Below, one piece after another: positions 8,391-19,645 of a DNA stretch of 64,000 nucleotides. Source of the stretch: Acetobacter sp. (GTDB taxonomy: Bacteria; Pseudomonadota; Alphaproteobacteria; Acetobacterales; Acetobacteraceae); contig JAFVHT010000065.1 of the NCBI GenBank assembly GCA_017474285.1, forward strand, positions 24,729-88,728. The letters run 5' to 3'. The notes under the pieces are model-generated. The model was not told the DNA's origin. It was given only the letters and a program-made list of their open reading frames with translations, and searched no databases. The number at the start of each line of letters is the position of its first letter. Position 1 is the first letter of the stretch. The translations under genes and the position numbers were made by a program.

Positions 8391-9347
8391 TTATTTTTTA
8401 GAAGATCCTGTAGCCGCCTGTGCAGGTGACGCTGGTAAAGGCTTACCTGTGTTCGGGTCAAAACGTTCTACTTTAACACCACGCATAGCGTCTTCAATCG
8501 CTTCACGCCCATATTTCTGGAAAAGAATTTGACGAATTTTGTCTTTAACTTCATCCAATTTTGGAACAGGCACCATACGAGTACCAAGAACCTGAATAAC
8601 ATGGTAACCATATTCACTTTTTACAGGCGTACTACTAATTTCACCCTTTTTCATAGAAAAAGCTGCATTAGCAAAAGCGGGAACCATATCACTCTTTCTA
8701 AACCACCCTAAATCACCACCACTCTGGCGCGCATTTCCCTTGTCTGTAGAAACCTCTGCCGCCAGTTTTGCGAAATCAGCACCCGCTTTGAGTTTTTTAA
8801 TAACAGATTCAGCTTCTGCTTTCGTCTGAACAAGGATTTGGCGTGCATGCACCTCTTCTTCAGGGGGCTTATTCGCATAATTCTGTTCATAATACTGCTT
8901 GATAGCTGCATCTGTTAGGTGTGGCATGACTTGTTCAGACAACCATGCATTTTGCAAAGCTGTATTAGCCGCAGCAGCCATCAATTTTTGAACTTCTGGT
9001 TTTTTATCTAAACCTTCCTTATGCGCTGCAAACAAAATTGCTTTTTGATCAACAAGCTGATCAAGCAATAAAGGATAAACCATACCCGGTGGTAACTGTC
9101 GTAACTGCGGCGGCATGGTCGCCAAAGCTGCTTGTAAATCAGCAACTGTAATTTTTTCCCCGTTTACAATAGCAAGTAACGTATTAGGATTAAGTATCTT
9201 AGAAGTAGAAGACGTTTTTGCCGCAGAGGTCCCCACAGAAGTCGAGGTACCCATAGCAGACGCACTCTCTGCACAAGAAAAAGACACAGACCCAAAAAGT
9301 GCCGTCGAAAGTAAAACAAGCGTAGGAATCGTAAATCGCATGAACAT
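8391..9347 (-). CDS. Exported parvulin-type peptidyl-prolyl isomerase
   Basis: This is a SurA/PrsA/PpiD-like foldase of about 318 residues from the start chosen here. It has an N-terminal hydrophobic signal (TIPTLVLLSTALFGSVSFS), a SurA-N-like helical region, one PpiC/parvulin domain (EVHARQILV ... SGGDLGWF ... GYHVIQVLG, roughly the third quarter) and a low-complexity tail. It should act in the periplasm on outer-membrane protein folding. The ORF is open to 9458, but ATG at 9347 has AAGG at 9353-9356 and places the signal at the N-terminus, so I prefer it. It is divergent from secA, a sensible pairing of export and folding genes. Confidence 0.88.
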   Translation of the reverse strand: MFMRFTIPTLVLLSTALFGSVSFSCAESASAMGTSTSVGTSAAKTSSTSKILNPNTLLAIVNGEKITVADLQAALATMPPQLRQLPPGMVYPLLLDQLVDQKAILFAAHKEGLDKKPEVQKLMAAAANTALQNAWLSEQVMPHLTDAAIKQYYEQNYANKPPEEEVHARQILVQTKAEAESVIKKLKAGADFAKLAAEVSTDKGNARQSGGDLGWFRKSDMVPAFANAAFSMKKGEISSTPVKSEYGYHVIQVLGTRMVPVPKLDEVKDKIRQILFQKYGREAIEDAMRGVKVERFDPNTGKPLPASPAQAATGSSKK

Positions 9348-9553
9348 AAAAACCTTAAAACCATTAACAGAAAGTATTTTCGTTATTATGAAACGGTTAA
9401 ACTCTTTTCGGCAAGCCTTAAACTTCATCATAGAGTTCTCGTTGAGTATTATGCTCACACCATCTTCATTTTACAATGAATATTTATTATACTCTTATGC
9501 TTTACTTGTTGTCTGTACTTAAAGACATACTCTGAAATCTATGGAAGGTATTC

Positions 9554-12277
9554 ATGCTTTCACGTTTTATGCGCACTCTCTTTGGCACTGCAAACGATCG
9601 CGCTCTTAAAACTTTTCAACGTCGTGTCTCAGACATCAATGCCCTTGAACCGAAAATGCAGGCTCTTGATGATGCACATCTTGCCAATGTAACGGTTGAA
9701 TTACGTCAGAAACTTGCCAACGGTGCCACATCAGACGACATACTCCCAGAAGCCTTTGCTGTCACACGCGAAGCTTCTCGACGGATATTAGGCATGCGTC
9801 ATTTTGACGTACAGCTTATTGGCGGTATGGCCTTACACGCTGGACATATCGCAGAAATGCGAACGGGTGAAGGAAAAACCCTTGTTGCTACTCTCGCTGT
9901 ATATCTTAGTGCCCTTTCAGGTAAGGGAGTCCACGTTGTTACAGTTAATGATTATTTAGCTGCTCGCGACGCTGATGAAATGAGTAAACTTTATAGTTTT
10001 CTCGGTCTTAGTACGGGTGTCATTGTTCCCAATATGCCCGATGATGCCCGCCGTGAGGCTTATGCGGCAGATATTACTTATGGTACTAACAACGAATTAG
10101 GCTTTGACTATTTACGCGATAATATGAAATACCATCTCTCAGAGATGGTACAACGCCCATTTCACCACGCGATTGTCGATGAAGTCGATTCTATTCTCAT
10201 TGATGAAGCGCGCACGCCCCTTATTATCTCAGGGCCAGCCGAAGATAGCTCTGACCTTTATCGCACAGTTGATGCAATTGTTGCTCAACTTGTACAAGAC
10301 ACAAATACCTTTGAAAAAGACGAAAAAATGCGTTCTGTAATCCTGACAGAGCGTGGGTCTGATCAAATAGAGGAATTATTACAAGCGGCTCATGTTTTAG
10401 AGAGTGGAGGACTTTACGATCCGCACCATATAGCTGTCGTACACCACGTCCAACAATCACTACGCGCCCATACACTTTTTACACGCGATGTCGATTATAT
10501 TGTACGCAATAATAAAGTTATTATTATTGATGAATTTACAGGTCGTATGATGGATGGTCGACGTTATTCTGACGGTCTACACCAAGCCTTAGAAGCAAAA
10601 GAACACGTTGAAATCCAACAAGAAAATCAAACACTCGCCTCTATCACTTTTCAAAATTTCTTTCGTCTCTACCCGAAGCTTTCTGGCATGACAGGTACAG
10701 CTATGACAGAAGCCGATGAATTTGCAGAAATTTATAATCTTAACGTTGTTGCTATTCCAACCAATAAACCGATACAACGTACAGACGAAGATGATGAAAT
10801 TTATCTGACAGAAAAAGACAAGTTTAATGCTGTTGTTAAACTCATTCACGACGTACACGAACGAGGTCAACCCATCTTAGTCGGAACAACATCTATTGAG
10901 AAAAGTGAGGCTTTGTCTGCACGACTTCAACAAGAAAAAATCCCTCACCACGTCTTAAACGCACGCTTTCACGAAATGGAAGCAAAAATCATCGCACAAG
11001 CTGGAACACCCGGCGCAGTTACCATTGCCACAAACATGGCGGGACGAGGCACCGACATTAAACTCGGTGGCAACATAGAGATGCTTATTGCACAGGAACT
11101 CGGAGAGATTGAAGACTCACCAGAACGAGAAGCCGCAGAACAAGCCATTCGAGATCGTGTTAATCATAATCATAAGATTGTTTGCGCAGCGGGTGGGCTT
11201 TATGTTATTGGTACTGAACGCCATGAAAGTCGTCGTATTGACAACCAGCTTCGCGGACGTTCTGGTCGACAAGGAGATCCCGGTAATTCGCGTTTTTTTA
11301 TCTCGCTTGAAGATGATCTCATGCGTATTTTTGGATCGGATCGTATGGGAGGATTGCTCCAAAAAATGGGGTTAAGAGAAGGTGAGCCTCTTGTTCATCC
11401 ATGGCTCAGCAAAGCATTAGAACGCGCACAGAAAAAAGTAGAAGCACATAATTTTGAAATGCGGCGTAATACATTAAAATACGATGATGTTATGAACGCT
11501 CAACGAAAAGAAGTTTATGCCGAACGCCGTGAATTTATGGCACTTGATGATGTTTCTACCATTATCGGCGACGCTTATGAAGATGTTATCGAAGCTATGG
11601 TATCACGCCATATCCCAGAAAAATCTTTTGTCGAACAATGGACCATTCCTGAACTGACAGCAGAAATCCAACAGAGTTTTGGTCTTGATCTTCCTGTCTC
11701 TGATTGGGTCAAAGAAGAACCTATAGAGGCACAGGATATTATACAACGAATCAGTCTTGCTGTACAACAAGCACAAGCTACACGCGCGGTCAACATTGGT
11801 CCCGACCTTATGCGTTTCATTGAAAAACAGATCCTTCTTACAACATACGATACTGTTTGGAAAGAGCACTTACATGCTCTTGATCAACTGCGACAAGGTA
11901 TTGGTTTACGTGCCTACGGGCAAAAGGATCCTCTTAATGAATACAAACATGAAGCATCTGTGTTATTTACTTATATGCAAGAAGAGCTTCGCCATCGTAT
12001 TGCCTCTTTACTAGCTCGGGTTGAAGTGACACTTCCTCCACCTGCAGACCCTTTTGAGAATACAGCATCAATCCATGCGGACCCTGGTATATTAGGATAC
12101 GCTTCAGAACCAGGACCTGGAATTTCCTCAAAAATCGACCCTGTTATAGCAACCCCTATCGGGGCAAGCGCTATTTTACCAAATGACCCTTCAAGCTGGG
12201 GAGAAACACCCCGCAATGCCCCATGCCCATGCGGATCAGGACTCAAATACAAACATTGTCATGGACGCATACACTAA
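9554..12277 (+). CDS. secA: Protein translocase ATPase SecA
   Basis: This 907-residue SecA is full length. The ATP site motif MRTGEGKT lies near residues 102-109, [16 protein letters not shown] near 211, the preprotein crosslinking domain follows, then [13 protein letters not shown] and the [15 protein letters not shown] helicase-like motif. A helical scaffold/wing domain leads to a C-terminal zinc-binding SEC-C tail ([14 protein letters not shown]) that contacts SecB and phospholipid. It drives post-translational export through SecYEG at the inner membrane. The ATG at 9554 has GAAGG about 10 bases upstream. It is transcribed away from the parvulin gene, and the two probably share the 9348-9553 promoter region. 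Confidence 0.99.
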   Translation: MLSRFMRTLFGTANDRALKTFQRRVSDINALEPKMQALDDAHLANVTVELRQKLANGATSDDILPEAFAVTREASRRILGMRHFDVQLIGGMALHAGHIAEMRTGEGKTLVATLAVYLSALSGKGVHVVTVNDYLAARDADEMSKLYSFLGLSTGVIVPNMPDDARREAYAADITYGTNNELGFDYLRDNMKYHLSEMVQRPFHHAIVDEVDSILIDEARTPLIISGPAEDSSDLYRTVDAIVAQLVQDTNTFEKDEKMRSVILTERGSDQIEELLQAAHVLESGGLYDPHHIAVVHHVQQSLRAHTLFTRDVDYIVRNNKVIIIDEFTGRMMDGRRYSDGLHQALEAKEHVEIQQENQTLASITFQNFFRLYPKLSGMTGTAMTEADEFAEIYNLNVVAIPTNKPIQRTDEDDEIYLTEKDKFNAVVKLIHDVHERGQPILVGTTSIEKSEALSARLQQEKIPHHVLNARFHEMEAKIIAQAGTPGAVTIATNMAGRGTDIKLGGNIEMLIAQELGEIEDSPEREAAEQAIRDRVNHNHKIVCAAGGLYVIGTERHESRRIDNQLRGRSGRQGDPGNSRFFISLEDDLMRIFGSDRMGGLLQKMGLREGEPLVHPWLSKALERAQKKVEAHNFEMRRNTLKYDDVMNAQRKEVYAERREFMALDDVSTIIGDAYEDVIEAMVSRHIPEKSFVEQWTIPELTAEIQQSFGLDLPVSDWVKEEPIEAQDIIQRISLAVQQAQATRAVNIGPDLMRFIEKQILLTTYDTVWKEHLHALDQLRQGIGLRAYGQKDPLNEYKHEASVLFTYMQEELRHRIASLLARVEVTLPPPADPFENTASIHADPGILGYASEPGPGISSKIDPVIATPIGASAILPNDPSSWGETPRNAPCPCGSGLKYKHCHGRIH

Positions 12278-12321
12278 CCCCTACCTCATCACACCAATAA
12301 GACATTAACAAGGTTAAAAAC

Positions 12322-13071
12322 ATGGCTGGACATTCCCAATTCAAAAACATCATGCACCGTAAAGGAGCACAGGATGCTAAGCGTTCTAAACAATTCGCTA
12401 AAATTATTCGCGAACTCACTGTAGCAACGCGCTCTGGTTTACCAGACCCTGCCTCCAACCCACGTCTCCGTGCTGCCATAGCTCTTGCACGAGCAGTCAA
12501 TATGCCTAAAGACACTATTGAACGAGCTATTAAAAAAGCTTCTGGCGCTGCAAGCGGTAATGATTATATAGAAGTACGTTACGAAGGTTACGGTCCTGCA
12601 GGTGTTGCTGTCATTGTAGAAGGATTAACAGATAATCGTAATCGCACAGCTTCCGATGTACGCGCTGCCTTTTCTAAATATGATGGATCTCTTGGAGAAA
12701 CAAATTCTGTTTCTTTTATGTTCCGTCGTGTTGGTGTTCTAACATACCCAGCAAGCGTAATTCCTGAAGACGATATTTTAGAAGCTGCTATTGACGCAGG
12801 CGCAGAAAATGTAATCTCTAGTCCATCTGAACATCAAATTACTTGTACAGTAGAGTCTTTTTTTACTGTACGTGATGCTCTAGAAAACCGTTTTGGCACC
12901 CCAGAAAATGCTAAGCTTGACTGGTTACCTGAAACAACAGTTGCTCTTGATGAAGAAAAAGCACGCGCACTCTTCAAACTGCTTGATGCGCTTGAAGATC
13001 ATGATGATGTTCAAAACGTCTATACGAATTTCGACCTACCTGATGAGTTAGTCGAAAAATTATCATCTTAA
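12322..13071 (+). CDS. YebC/PmpR/TACO1-family protein
   Basis: This 249-residue protein has the family opening [23 protein letters not shown] and the three-domain YebC layout ([24 protein letters not shown] in the middle). Family members have been described as DNA-binding regulators and, more recently, as translation factors that relieve ribosome stalling at prolines. It directly precedes ruvC (9-bp gap), the conserved yebC-ruvCAB arrangement. Confidence 0.95.
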   Translation: MAGHSQFKNIMHRKGAQDAKRSKQFAKIIRELTVATRSGLPDPASNPRLRAAIALARAVNMPKDTIERAIKKASGAASGNDYIEVRYEGYGPAGVAVIVEGLTDNRNRTASDVRAAFSKYDGSLGETNSVSFMFRRVGVLTYPASVIPEDDILEAAIDAGAENVISSPSEHQITCTVESFFTVRDALENRFGTPENAKLDWLPETTVALDEEKARALFKLLDALEDHDDVQNVYTNFDLPDELVEKLSS

Positions 13072-13080
13072 GAGAGATTC

Positions 13081-13587
13081 GTGGTACGTCTTCTCGGTAT
13101 TGACCCTGGGTTACGTTTCACAGGATGGGGTATTATTGATGTTAAAGACAATCAACTTCGCCACGTTGAGAATGGTGTCATTGCCACTGATAGCAGTACA
13201 AGTGTCCCTGAAAGATTAAAGAGACTTTACGAAGAGTTACAAGCGCTTATCACACGGTTAGCTCCTACTGAAGCCGCTGTCGAAGAGACTTATGTCAATC
13301 GCAATGGTACATCGACTCTTAAATTAGGTTATGCACGAAGTGTTGCTCTCCTCGCCCCTGCTATGGCAGGTCTCACAGTGTCAGAATATGGCGCATTAGC
13401 TGTCAAAAAAGCTGTTGTAGGAACAGGAAGTGCTAATAAAACACAAGTGCAAACCATGGTACGCCATTTACTTCCGGGTATTACCATTACCCGTGCTGAT
13501 GCTTCAGATGCTTTAGCGATCGCTATTTGCCATGCTCACCATCGTACAAGTGTACACCATCTCCTCACAAGGACAAAAATAGTATGA
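13081..13587 (+). CDS. ruvC: Holliday-junction resolvase RuvC
   Basis: This 168-residue RNase-H-fold endonuclease cuts four-way DNA junctions made during recombination. The acidic active site is visible: D in LGIDPGLRFTGWG near residue 7, E in AVEETYVN near residue 69, and the late D pair in RADASDALAIAICHAHH. The start is GTG at 13081, with GAGAG just upstream. Its TGA overlaps the ATG of ruvA (ATGA at 13584-13587), implying translational coupling. Confidence 0.97.
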   Translation: MVRLLGIDPGLRFTGWGIIDVKDNQLRHVENGVIATDSSTSVPERLKRLYEELQALITRLAPTEAAVEETYVNRNGTSTLKLGYARSVALLAPAMAGLTVSEYGALAVKKAVVGTGSANKTQVQTMVRHLLPGITITRADASDALAIAICHAHHRTSVHHLLTRTKIV

Positions 13588-14192
13588 TTGCTTTCTTAAG
13601 AGGTCTTATCATTCGACATGAAACAGGAAGCTGTATTATTGATGTTAATGGTGTCGGTTATTTAGTTTCTGCATCTTCTCGTACCCTGTCACATCTCCCA
13701 TCTCCACCAGAAAAAGCAAGCTTATTGATAGAAACCATGGTACGTGAAGATGCCATTTTATTATATGGTTTCATTGAAAACAATGAACGTGAATGGTTTC
13801 GCCAATTAACAAGTGTACAAGGTGTTGGTGCTAAAATGGCGCTAGGCATCCTCTCCACTCTTACCCCCGATGAATTAGAAACGACTTTTATGCTTTCAGA
13901 TAAAGCTTTACTCATGCGTACTCCTGGCGTAGGAAACCGCCTTGCTGAACGCATTTTGACAGAGTTACGTGATAAAGTGAGTAAAACATTCGGAAAAGAC
14001 AACTTGACGATAGCTTCTCCAACAATCTCTCCCATTCATAATACTGAGACTGATGCTTTAATAGCCCTTACAGGGTTAGGCTTTCAACGTACAGAAGCAA
14101 TCCGTGTCGTGCAGCGTGTTATCAATGCCCTTGGTCCAGAAGCCCCTCTTGATACTGTCATTCGTGATAGCTTAAAAGAACTTGCTCAATGA
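13584..14192 (+). CDS. ruvA: Holliday-junction DNA-binding subunit RuvA
   Basis: A 202-residue protein starting at ATG 13584 ([15 protein letters not shown]), inside the last codon of ruvC. It carries the N-terminal OB domain ([11 protein letters not shown], with LLYGF), the two helix-hairpin-helix DNA-contact motifs ([26 protein letters not shown]) and the C-terminal domain III that contacts RuvB ([17 protein letters not shown]). It forms tetramers that clamp the junction and load RuvB. An in-frame upstream ATG at 13527 would add residues unlike RuvA and is rejected. It ends in an ATGA overlap with ruvB. Confidence 0.97.
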   Translation: MIAFLRGLIIRHETGSCIIDVNGVGYLVSASSRTLSHLPSPPEKASLLIETMVREDAILLYGFIENNEREWFRQLTSVQGVGAKMALGILSTLTPDELETTFMLSDKALLMRTPGVGNRLAERILTELRDKVSKTFGKDNLTIASPTISPIHNTETDALIALTGLGFQRTEAIRVVQRVINALGPEAPLDTVIRDSLKELAQ

Positions 14193-15262
14193 ACGCTGAA
14201 AATCTTTCGCGAAAGCTTGTAACGCCCTCTCGACAAGAGAGTGATACGAACGACACTGCTTTACGACCACAGACATTAGCAGATTTTACAGGACAACAAA
14301 CGACTCGAGAAAATTTGTCAATTTTTGTAAATGCTGCCCGTCAACGTGGCGAAGCCATGGATCATGTCCTCCTTCATGGGCCGCCTGGTCTTGGAAAAAC
14401 GACACTTGCACAGATCATTTCACATGAGCTTGGCGTCGGCTTTCGTGCAACATCAGGCCCTGTTATTCAACGCGCAGGTGACCTTGCCGCTATTTTAACA
14501 AATCTACAACCACGTGACGTGCTTTTTATAGACGAAATACACAGACTTCAACCAACTGTTGAAGAAATTCTCTATCCAGCCATGGAAGATTTCCAACTAG
14601 ACCTCATTATAGGAGAAGGACCTGCAGCGCGTTCTGTCCGTATTGATCTCCCTCCTTTCACACTTGTAGCAGCTACTACACGAGCAGGTTTATTAGCAAC
14701 CCCTCTACGTGATAGATTTGGTATTCCACTCCGGCTTGTTTTCTACACACCAGAAGAACTCTGTCAAATTGTTACACGTTGTGCTCATAAGCTTGGATTC
14801 TCCCTTTCCCCTGAAGGTGCTATGGAAATTGCACGTAGATCCCGCGGAACACCACGCATTGCGGGGCGACTTCTCCGTAGGGTACGTGATTTTGCCTCAC
14901 TCTCTACACCAAAAAATAAAACCGTAGGCGCGTCTATAGCCGACGCAGCCCTCCAGCGCCTCGAAGTTGACACATTAGGATTAGACAATATGGATCGTAA
15001 TTACTTACGCCGTATTGCAGACTACCATCACGGTGGACCTGTTGGTATAGAAACCCTCGCTGCAGCCTTATCAGAATCACGTGATACATTAGAAGACGTT
15101 GTAGAACCTTATTTAATTCAAGAAGGACTTGTACTTCGCACAAGCCGTGGTCGCGTTTTAGGAGAAAGAGGATGGCACCATCTAGGTTTATCTCCCCCCT
15201 CCGACTATACAGCTAACAACAAACAGCTTGATTTTCTCACACCTGACGGAAGAAAAACATGA
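14189..15262 (+). CDS. ruvB: Holliday-junction branch-migration ATPase RuvB
   Basis: This 357-residue AAA+ motor turns DNA through the RuvA-bound junction. The Walker A motif GPPGLGKT is near residues 64-71 and Walker B DEIHRL near 111-116. Sensor 1 (AATTRAG), the sensor 2 region ([18 protein letters not shown]) and the C-terminal winged helix ([17 protein letters not shown]) are all present. It overlaps ruvA at its start and the thioesterase gene at its end (ATGA), so ruvA-ruvB-ybgC are translationally linked. Confidence 0.98.
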   Translation: MNAENLSRKLVTPSRQESDTNDTALRPQTLADFTGQQTTRENLSIFVNAARQRGEAMDHVLLHGPPGLGKTTLAQIISHELGVGFRATSGPVIQRAGDLAAILTNLQPRDVLFIDEIHRLQPTVEEILYPAMEDFQLDLIIGEGPAARSVRIDLPPFTLVAATTRAGLLATPLRDRFGIPLRLVFYTPEELCQIVTRCAHKLGFSLSPEGAMEIARRSRGTPRIAGRLLRRVRDFASLSTPKNKTVGASIADAALQRLEVDTLGLDNMDRNYLRRIADYHHGGPVGIETLAAALSESRDTLEDVVEPYLIQEGLVLRTSRGRVLGERGWHHLGLSPPSDYTANNKQLDFLTPDGRKT

Positions 15263-15711
15263 GTGCTCACTCTATCCAGTTTAGGGTCTACTACGAAGAT
15301 ACAGATGCCAATGGTATCGTTTACCATGCCCGTTATCTTGCTTTTGCAGAACGAGCTCGTACTGAAGCAATACGAAGTCTCGGGTGTTCCGTTCTAGAGT
15401 TGGCCAACGAACACAAACTTGTTTTTGTAGTACGTGATATTACTTTATCTTGTAAAAAACCACTTCGTTTAGACGATATTTTTAGTGTTCACACGGTTCT
15501 AACAAAACTCGGTACAGCAAGCTGTGATATGAAACAAACAATCGTGAGAGACTTACAAATTTGTGCTATAATGAACGTCCGATTAGGATGTGTCCATCTA
15601 GAAACAAACTGCCCAACTAAATTCCCAACATCATGGTATTCTCTTTTACAAAAACTCAACTGCCATGAAGAAGAGTATCTTTCTGCGTTGCATCAAAAAC
15701 AAATAGTGTAG
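15259..15711 (+). CDS. ybgC: Tol-Pal-associated acyl-CoA thioesterase YbgC
   Basis: This 150-residue hot-dog-fold thioesterase has the YbgC signature [25 protein letters not shown], in which the Asp of [10 protein letters not shown] is catalytic. It hydrolyses short- or long-chain acyl thioesters and is classically the first gene of the tol-pal cluster, as here. Its start overlaps the ruvB stop, and about 78 bp separate it from tolQ. Its exact role in envelope lipid handling is unsettled in the family. Confidence 0.93.
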   Translation: MSAHSIQFRVYYEDTDANGIVYHARYLAFAERARTEAIRSLGCSVLELANEHKLVFVVRDITLSCKKPLRLDDIFSVHTVLTKLGTASCDMKQTIVRDLQICAIMNVRLGCVHLETNCPTKFPTSWYSLLQKLNCHEEEYLSALHQKQIV

Positions 15712-15789
15712 CATATAGTGGATATACGTTAGCATCTATCCGAATCGGAAACTGATTCCCTAGAAACCCAACTAAATGAGGAGGCGTTA

Positions 15790-16509
15790 TTGGATCGTGC
15801 AGTTGATACGGCAAATCTTGGTGCAGCAGCAATAGGAGATTTATCGGTTTTGACGTTATTTTTCAATTCATCACCCGTTGTTAAGCTCGTCATAATCGGC
15901 CTTTTACTCTGTAGTGTCGTTGTTTGGGCTGTTATTTTTGACAAAATCATCACTTTACGGCGTGTTAACCGCGCAGCATCAGATTTTGAAGATAAATTCT
16001 GGTCTGGTGGTAGTCTTGACAGTCTATACGAAAATGATGGTGCTAGACCCTCTCATCCACTTGCTGCTGTTTTTGGTGCCGCTATGGGCGAGTGGCGTCG
16101 GTCTGCTCGCATCCCTCATGTAGATCTTATACGTGGCGGTGTTAAGGAACGTGTTGATCGGGCTATTGATATTACCATTACACGCGAAATGGATCGTTTA
16201 CGCCGCTGGGTTACTTTTTTAGCAACCATAGGACCAGTAGCACCGTTTATTGGATTATTTGGCACCGTATGGGGTATTATGTACTCTTTTAATTCTATTG
16301 CAGCTCAACATAACACCAATCTTAGTGTTGTTGCACCAGGTATTTCTGAAGCTTTATTCGCTACAGCCGTTGGGTTGTTTACAGCGATCCCAGCCTACAT
16401 AGCCTATAACGTAATCAGTAACAGCCTTGAGCTCTTCCAAGACCGTATGGAAGGTTTTGGTACTGAATTTACAGCTATTCTTTCTAGACAGTCTGAAGAA
16501 AGGGGATAG
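15790..16509 (+). CDS. tolQ: Tol-Pal proton-channel subunit TolQ
   Basis: This 239-residue MotA/TolQ/ExbB-family inner-membrane protein has three hydrophobic segments: VVKLVIIGLLLCSVVVWAVIF, LATIGPVAPFIGLFGTVWGI and ATAVGLFTAIPAYIAYNVI. The conserved GPVAPFIGLFGTVWGIM and ALFATAVGLFTAIPA blocks line the proton path with TolR. The start is TTG at 15790, supported by GAGGAGG at about 15778-15784. With TolR it powers TolA to pull the outer membrane inward during division. Confidence 0.96.
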   Translation: MDRAVDTANLGAAAIGDLSVLTLFFNSSPVVKLVIIGLLLCSVVVWAVIFDKIITLRRVNRAASDFEDKFWSGGSLDSLYENDGARPSHPLAAVFGAAMGEWRRSARIPHVDLIRGGVKERVDRAIDITITREMDRLRRWVTFLATIGPVAPFIGLFGTVWGIMYSFNSIAAQHNTNLSVVAPGISEALFATAVGLFTAIPAYIAYNVISNSLELFQDRMEGFGTEFTAILSRQSEERG

Positions 16510-16512
16510 TTT

Positions 16513-16935
16513 ATGGGAATAGCCTCCAGAAGACGCCGTAAACGTTTGATGGCTGAAATCAATGTGACGCCATTCGTCGACGTTATGCTCGTGCTACTTA
16601 TCATTTTTATGGTCACATCCCCAATGATGACAAGTGGCGTCAATGTCGACCTCCCAAAAACAGATGCGCGACCTGTTAATACTGAGACAAAACCGATTAC
16701 TGTTTCTATCAAAGCTGATGGTTCGCTCTATCTGGGTGACACTCCTGTAACACCTGATCAACTGATTGCAACATTAAAAACCGCTTCTAACAACGATTCT
16801 TCACACCGTATTTTTGTCCGTGGCGATGCGCATATTGACTACGGTCGTGTCATGCAAGTTATGGGACAAATAACAGAAGGTGGTTTTACACACGTTGCTC
16901 TCCTCGCACAACAGCCTGTCAGTGCTGGACATTAA
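16513..16935 (+). CDS. tolR: Tol-Pal subunit TolR
   Basis: This 140-residue ExbD/TolR protein has a short basic cytoplasmic N-terminus, one transmembrane helix with the essential Asp (INVTPFVDVMLVLLIIFMV) and a periplasmic domain ending in GGFTHVALLAQQ. It couples proton flow to TolA. It starts 3 bp after the tolQ stop and is followed 5 bp later by tolA. Confidence 0.96.
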   Translation: MGIASRRRRKRLMAEINVTPFVDVMLVLLIIFMVTSPMMTSGVNVDLPKTDARPVNTETKPITVSIKADGSLYLGDTPVTPDQLIATLKTASNNDSSHRIFVRGDAHIDYGRVMQVMGQITEGGFTHVALLAQQPVSAGH

Positions 16936-16940
16936 TTCAT

Positions 16941-17891
16941 ATGCGTCTTAATGGACAAACAATGTCCTTATCACGACGGCGTCGTTCAGATCGGATAGTA
17001 CTTTGGCGTTCTTTTTATTTATCCGCAGCTGTACATATTGCATTTCTATTTGTCATCTTTACAATACTTTCTCCCACCAAACAGCCTGAAGGACAACAAC
17101 CTGCCACCGTAGAAATGACTTTTGAAGCCCCTACTGATCACGAAGGACCGTCAACTAAAGCGGATTCTTCTCCAACTTTAGAACGTCCTAAAGCGATACC
17201 TCATGAGGCACCATCACCACCTATCCCCCCTCCTGCAGCACCGTTACCTCAACAAGAGACAGAAAATCTTCCTCCAACACCCCTTCCTCCTAAGGCAGAT
17301 GAACCCTCGCCAGAGCCTATTAAAACAATACCAACTCTACAAATACCAACAGCGCCTTTACGTGCGATAAACACTCCTTTACCTTTAACAGAACACACCA
17401 ATACTTTACCTAATATGGTCATACCGTCCCATATCACTCCAACAAATAAAACAAAAAAAACTCAACAAAACTCCCATTCCTTGTTAGAGACATTGGACTC
17501 ATTCCGTTCTGAGCAAAAATCTGCTTCAAGATCATCTGCTAAAAAATCTAATCATGAAATAAATACGCTCAGCAATATTGTCGGTAGTTTAACCACAAGT
17601 GAGCAAAAAGCCATTGGAGCAGAGGTTCGTCGCTGCTACACTGAAGATACTGAAGCTAAAGACTATGCGAGTTTTGTAGCCCATCTCGTTGTAACTGTAG
17701 ACGCAACAGGAGAGGCACGTATCGTACAATTCGCCCCTGAAACACAAGCCCGTATGAATACAGACCCCTCTTACCGTGCCCTTGCAGAACGTGCACGGGA
17801 TGCAATACTAAGCCCGACTTGCGCCAAATTACCCATCCCAAAAAAATTACTTGGTCAACCTAGACAACTTAAATTCGTCTTCAGACCCTAA
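16941..17891 (+). CDS. tolA: Tol-Pal periplasm-spanning protein TolA
   Basis: This 316-residue protein has one N-terminal transmembrane helix (FYLSAAVHIAFLFVIFTIL), a long Pro-rich region (PPIPPPAAPLP and similar, about residues 60-150) in place of the Lys/Ala helix of the E. coli protein, a Ser/Lys-rich linker, and a C-terminal TonB/TolA-like domain (about 225-316, ending GQPRQLKFVFRP) with CYTEDTEAKDYASFVAHLVVTV. It links TolQR to TolB and Pal across the periplasm. The assignment rests on position and architecture more than on sequence, because TolA diverges fast. Confidence 0.88.
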   Translation: MRLNGQTMSLSRRRRSDRIVLWRSFYLSAAVHIAFLFVIFTILSPTKQPEGQQPATVEMTFEAPTDHEGPSTKADSSPTLERPKAIPHEAPSPPIPPPAAPLPQQETENLPPTPLPPKADEPSPEPIKTIPTLQIPTAPLRAINTPLPLTEHTNTLPNMVIPSHITPTNKTKKTQQNSHSLLETLDSFRSEQKSASRSSAKKSNHEINTLSNIVGSLTTSEQKAIGAEVRRCYTEDTEAKDYASFVAHLVVTVDATGEARIVQFAPETQARMNTDPSYRALAERARDAILSPTCAKLPIPKKLLGQPRQLKFVFRP

Positions 17892-17916
17892 AGTTTACTA
17901 CAAGAGAGGATAAAAC

Positions 17917-19284
17917 ATGTTTCCAAACACACGCCCACTTATTTCCGACCGTGACGCCGATCTCCTCGCTACGTTTTTACGTCGTCGTACATTACTTAGC
18001 GCAAGTGCCACAGTGACAGGTATTCTTGCTATACCTCTTAAAGGGTTTGCACAGCCCAATACCGGGCAAGAAGCTGAAATCACAGTTGATCAAGCGAGAA
18101 CTGATCCTATTCCTATTGTTATCCCAGATTTCAATAACGACGTAGGTCGAGAAGTTTCTAGTGTCCTCACGAACGATCTCAATAATACAGGTTTATTTAA
18201 AGTCATTCCTGGAAACAATGTACAAGGTATACCAGATTTTCAGATTGCCAAAAATATGGGTGCCCGCGCGCAAGTAACAGGGAATGTCCTTAGTAATGGA
18301 TCTTCTCTCAGGGTAGAAATGCGCTTATGGGATGTTTTAACCCGTCAACAGATTCAAGGTACAGCCTATACCACACCTATAACAAATTGGCGACGTGTTG
18401 CTCACATTATAGGAGATGTCATTTATGAACGTATGCTAGGAGAAAAAGGATATTTCGATACACGCATTGCCTTTATCTCCCGTTCTGGACACCGCGGACA
18501 CCAACGCACACGCTTGGCTATTATGGATCAAGATGGTGCCAATGTTCGTATGCTCACAGCCGGGTACTGGCTAACGATTACTCCACGCTTTAGCCCAACA
18601 AAAGACCAGCTTGCGTTCATGTCTTACGCAAATAATCGCCCCCGTGTTTATTTGTTTAACCTCAATAATGGTCGTCAACAACTTTTAGGTAATTTTCACG
18701 GTATTTCTTTTGCTCCACGCTTCTCTCCTGATGGGCACTCTGTAGTACTTTCTGTTACCCGTGGTGGTGGCTCTGATTTGTTTGTTGTTGATCTCGTCTC
18801 TGGCTTACGCCGACAACTTACAGCATCTGGCGCTATTGATACAAGCCCTTGTTATAGTCCTGACGGAACACAGATCGTCTTCACCTCTGATCGTGGTGGA
18901 ACTCCACAACTTTATGTCATGCCTGCCACTGGAGGAAATGCCCAACGTATTTCTTATGGACATGGTAATTATGGTACCCCTGTCTGGTCTCCTAGAGGTG
19001 ATTTAATTGCTTTTACGCGCATTGTTGGAGGCATGTTTTCACTCGGTGTTATGGCACCAGATGGCACAGGAGAACGAATTATGACACAAGGCTTCACAGT
19101 AGAAGGTCCAAGTTTCTGCCCTAATGGTCGTGTCATTACCTATTGTCATCAAACACGCGCGGGTACAGGTGGCTCTGGATTTAGTTCAACCATCAATACA
19201 GTCGATATTACAGGTTTTAACGATCGTACACTCATAACACCAGAAGGTGCTTCAGATCCTGCATGGTCCCCCTTACACGGATAA
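17917..19284 (+). CDS. tolB: Tol-Pal periplasmic beta-propeller TolB
   Basis: This 455-residue protein has an N-terminal TolB domain ([13 protein letters not shown] ... TGLFKVI) and a C-terminal six-bladed propeller with repeated PRFSPDG / [17 protein letters not shown] / [12 protein letters not shown] motifs. It binds Pal and TolA in the periplasm. The N-terminus is long and contains [18 protein letters not shown] before a cleavage-like FAQ, so it has the look of a twin-arginine signal rather than the usual Sec signal. The start ATG has GAGAGGA upstream. A hairpin terminator follows about 100 bp later. Confidence 0.96.
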   Translation: MFPNTRPLISDRDADLLATFLRRRTLLSASATVTGILAIPLKGFAQPNTGQEAEITVDQARTDPIPIVIPDFNNDVGREVSSVLTNDLNNTGLFKVIPGNNVQGIPDFQIAKNMGARAQVTGNVLSNGSSLRVEMRLWDVLTRQQIQGTAYTTPITNWRRVAHIIGDVIYERMLGEKGYFDTRIAFISRSGHRGHQRTRLAIMDQDGANVRMLTAGYWLTITPRFSPTKDQLAFMSYANNRPRVYLFNLNNGRQQLLGNFHGISFAPRFSPDGHSVVLSVTRGGGSDLFVVDLVSGLRRQLTASGAIDTSPCYSPDGTQIVFTSDRGGTPQLYVMPATGGNAQRISYGHGNYGTPVWSPRGDLIAFTRIVGGMFSLGVMAPDGTGERIMTQGFTVEGPSFCPNGRVITYCHQTRAGTGGSGFSSTINTVDITGFNDRTLITPEGASDPAWSPLHG

Positions 19285-19388
19285 ATTTTGTTGTGTGGTG
19301 TGTTAGTTAGATATATTTTCACTTAATATATATCCAGAAAATTTATATGTATGTGACAAATCGTCTATTTTTGTGTTTACACCTTTAA

Positions 19389-19432
19389 AAAAAGCATAAG
19401 ACATCAATATCATTCGTATTGCTATGCTTTTT
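19389..19432 (+). terminator. Terminator after tolB
   Basis: AAAAAGCATA at 19389-19398 pairs with TATGCTTTTT at 19423-19432, a 10-bp stem with a 24-base loop followed by ATTTTAG. The long loop lowers confidence, but position and flanking A/T tracts fit an intrinsic terminator of the tol operon. Confidence 0.55.
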
Positions 19433-19645
19433 ATTTTAGCTGTGGCACAATTAACACATATCTCCATACACTACTTGACAACTAAAACAGAGTATGACTA
19501 CCATAAAGGAATACTCCAGAAATTCGTCGACTCGTTAAAGCGTTAAAGAGTTTTGAAATGAGTTCGAGAGAATATTGGAAATAGCAGGTTTTAACTTTTT
19601 TCTCCGAATATAGCCCTTTTCGGAGTTAGTTTTAGGATTTGATAC
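19433..19645 (+). promoter_or_regulatory. pal upstream region with a leader hairpin
   Basis: The gap between tolB and pal (361 bp in all) carries its own transcription signals. A TTGACA hexamer lies at about 19474-19479, though I see no well-spaced -10 box. Direct repeats CGTTAAAG CGTTAAAG lie near 19534-19549. A perfect 7-bp hairpin, CTCCGAA (19602-19608) with TTCGGAG (19619-19625), ends 20 bases before the pal ATG and would sit in its 5' leader. Separate expression of pal, made in excess over TolB, is plausible. Confidence 0.4.

Noticed and set aside
12243..12515. Antisense ORF across the secA/yebC junction
   Set aside because: It is a shadow of two clear genes on the other strand, as are the many other antisense frames under secA, ruvB, addA and mnmG.
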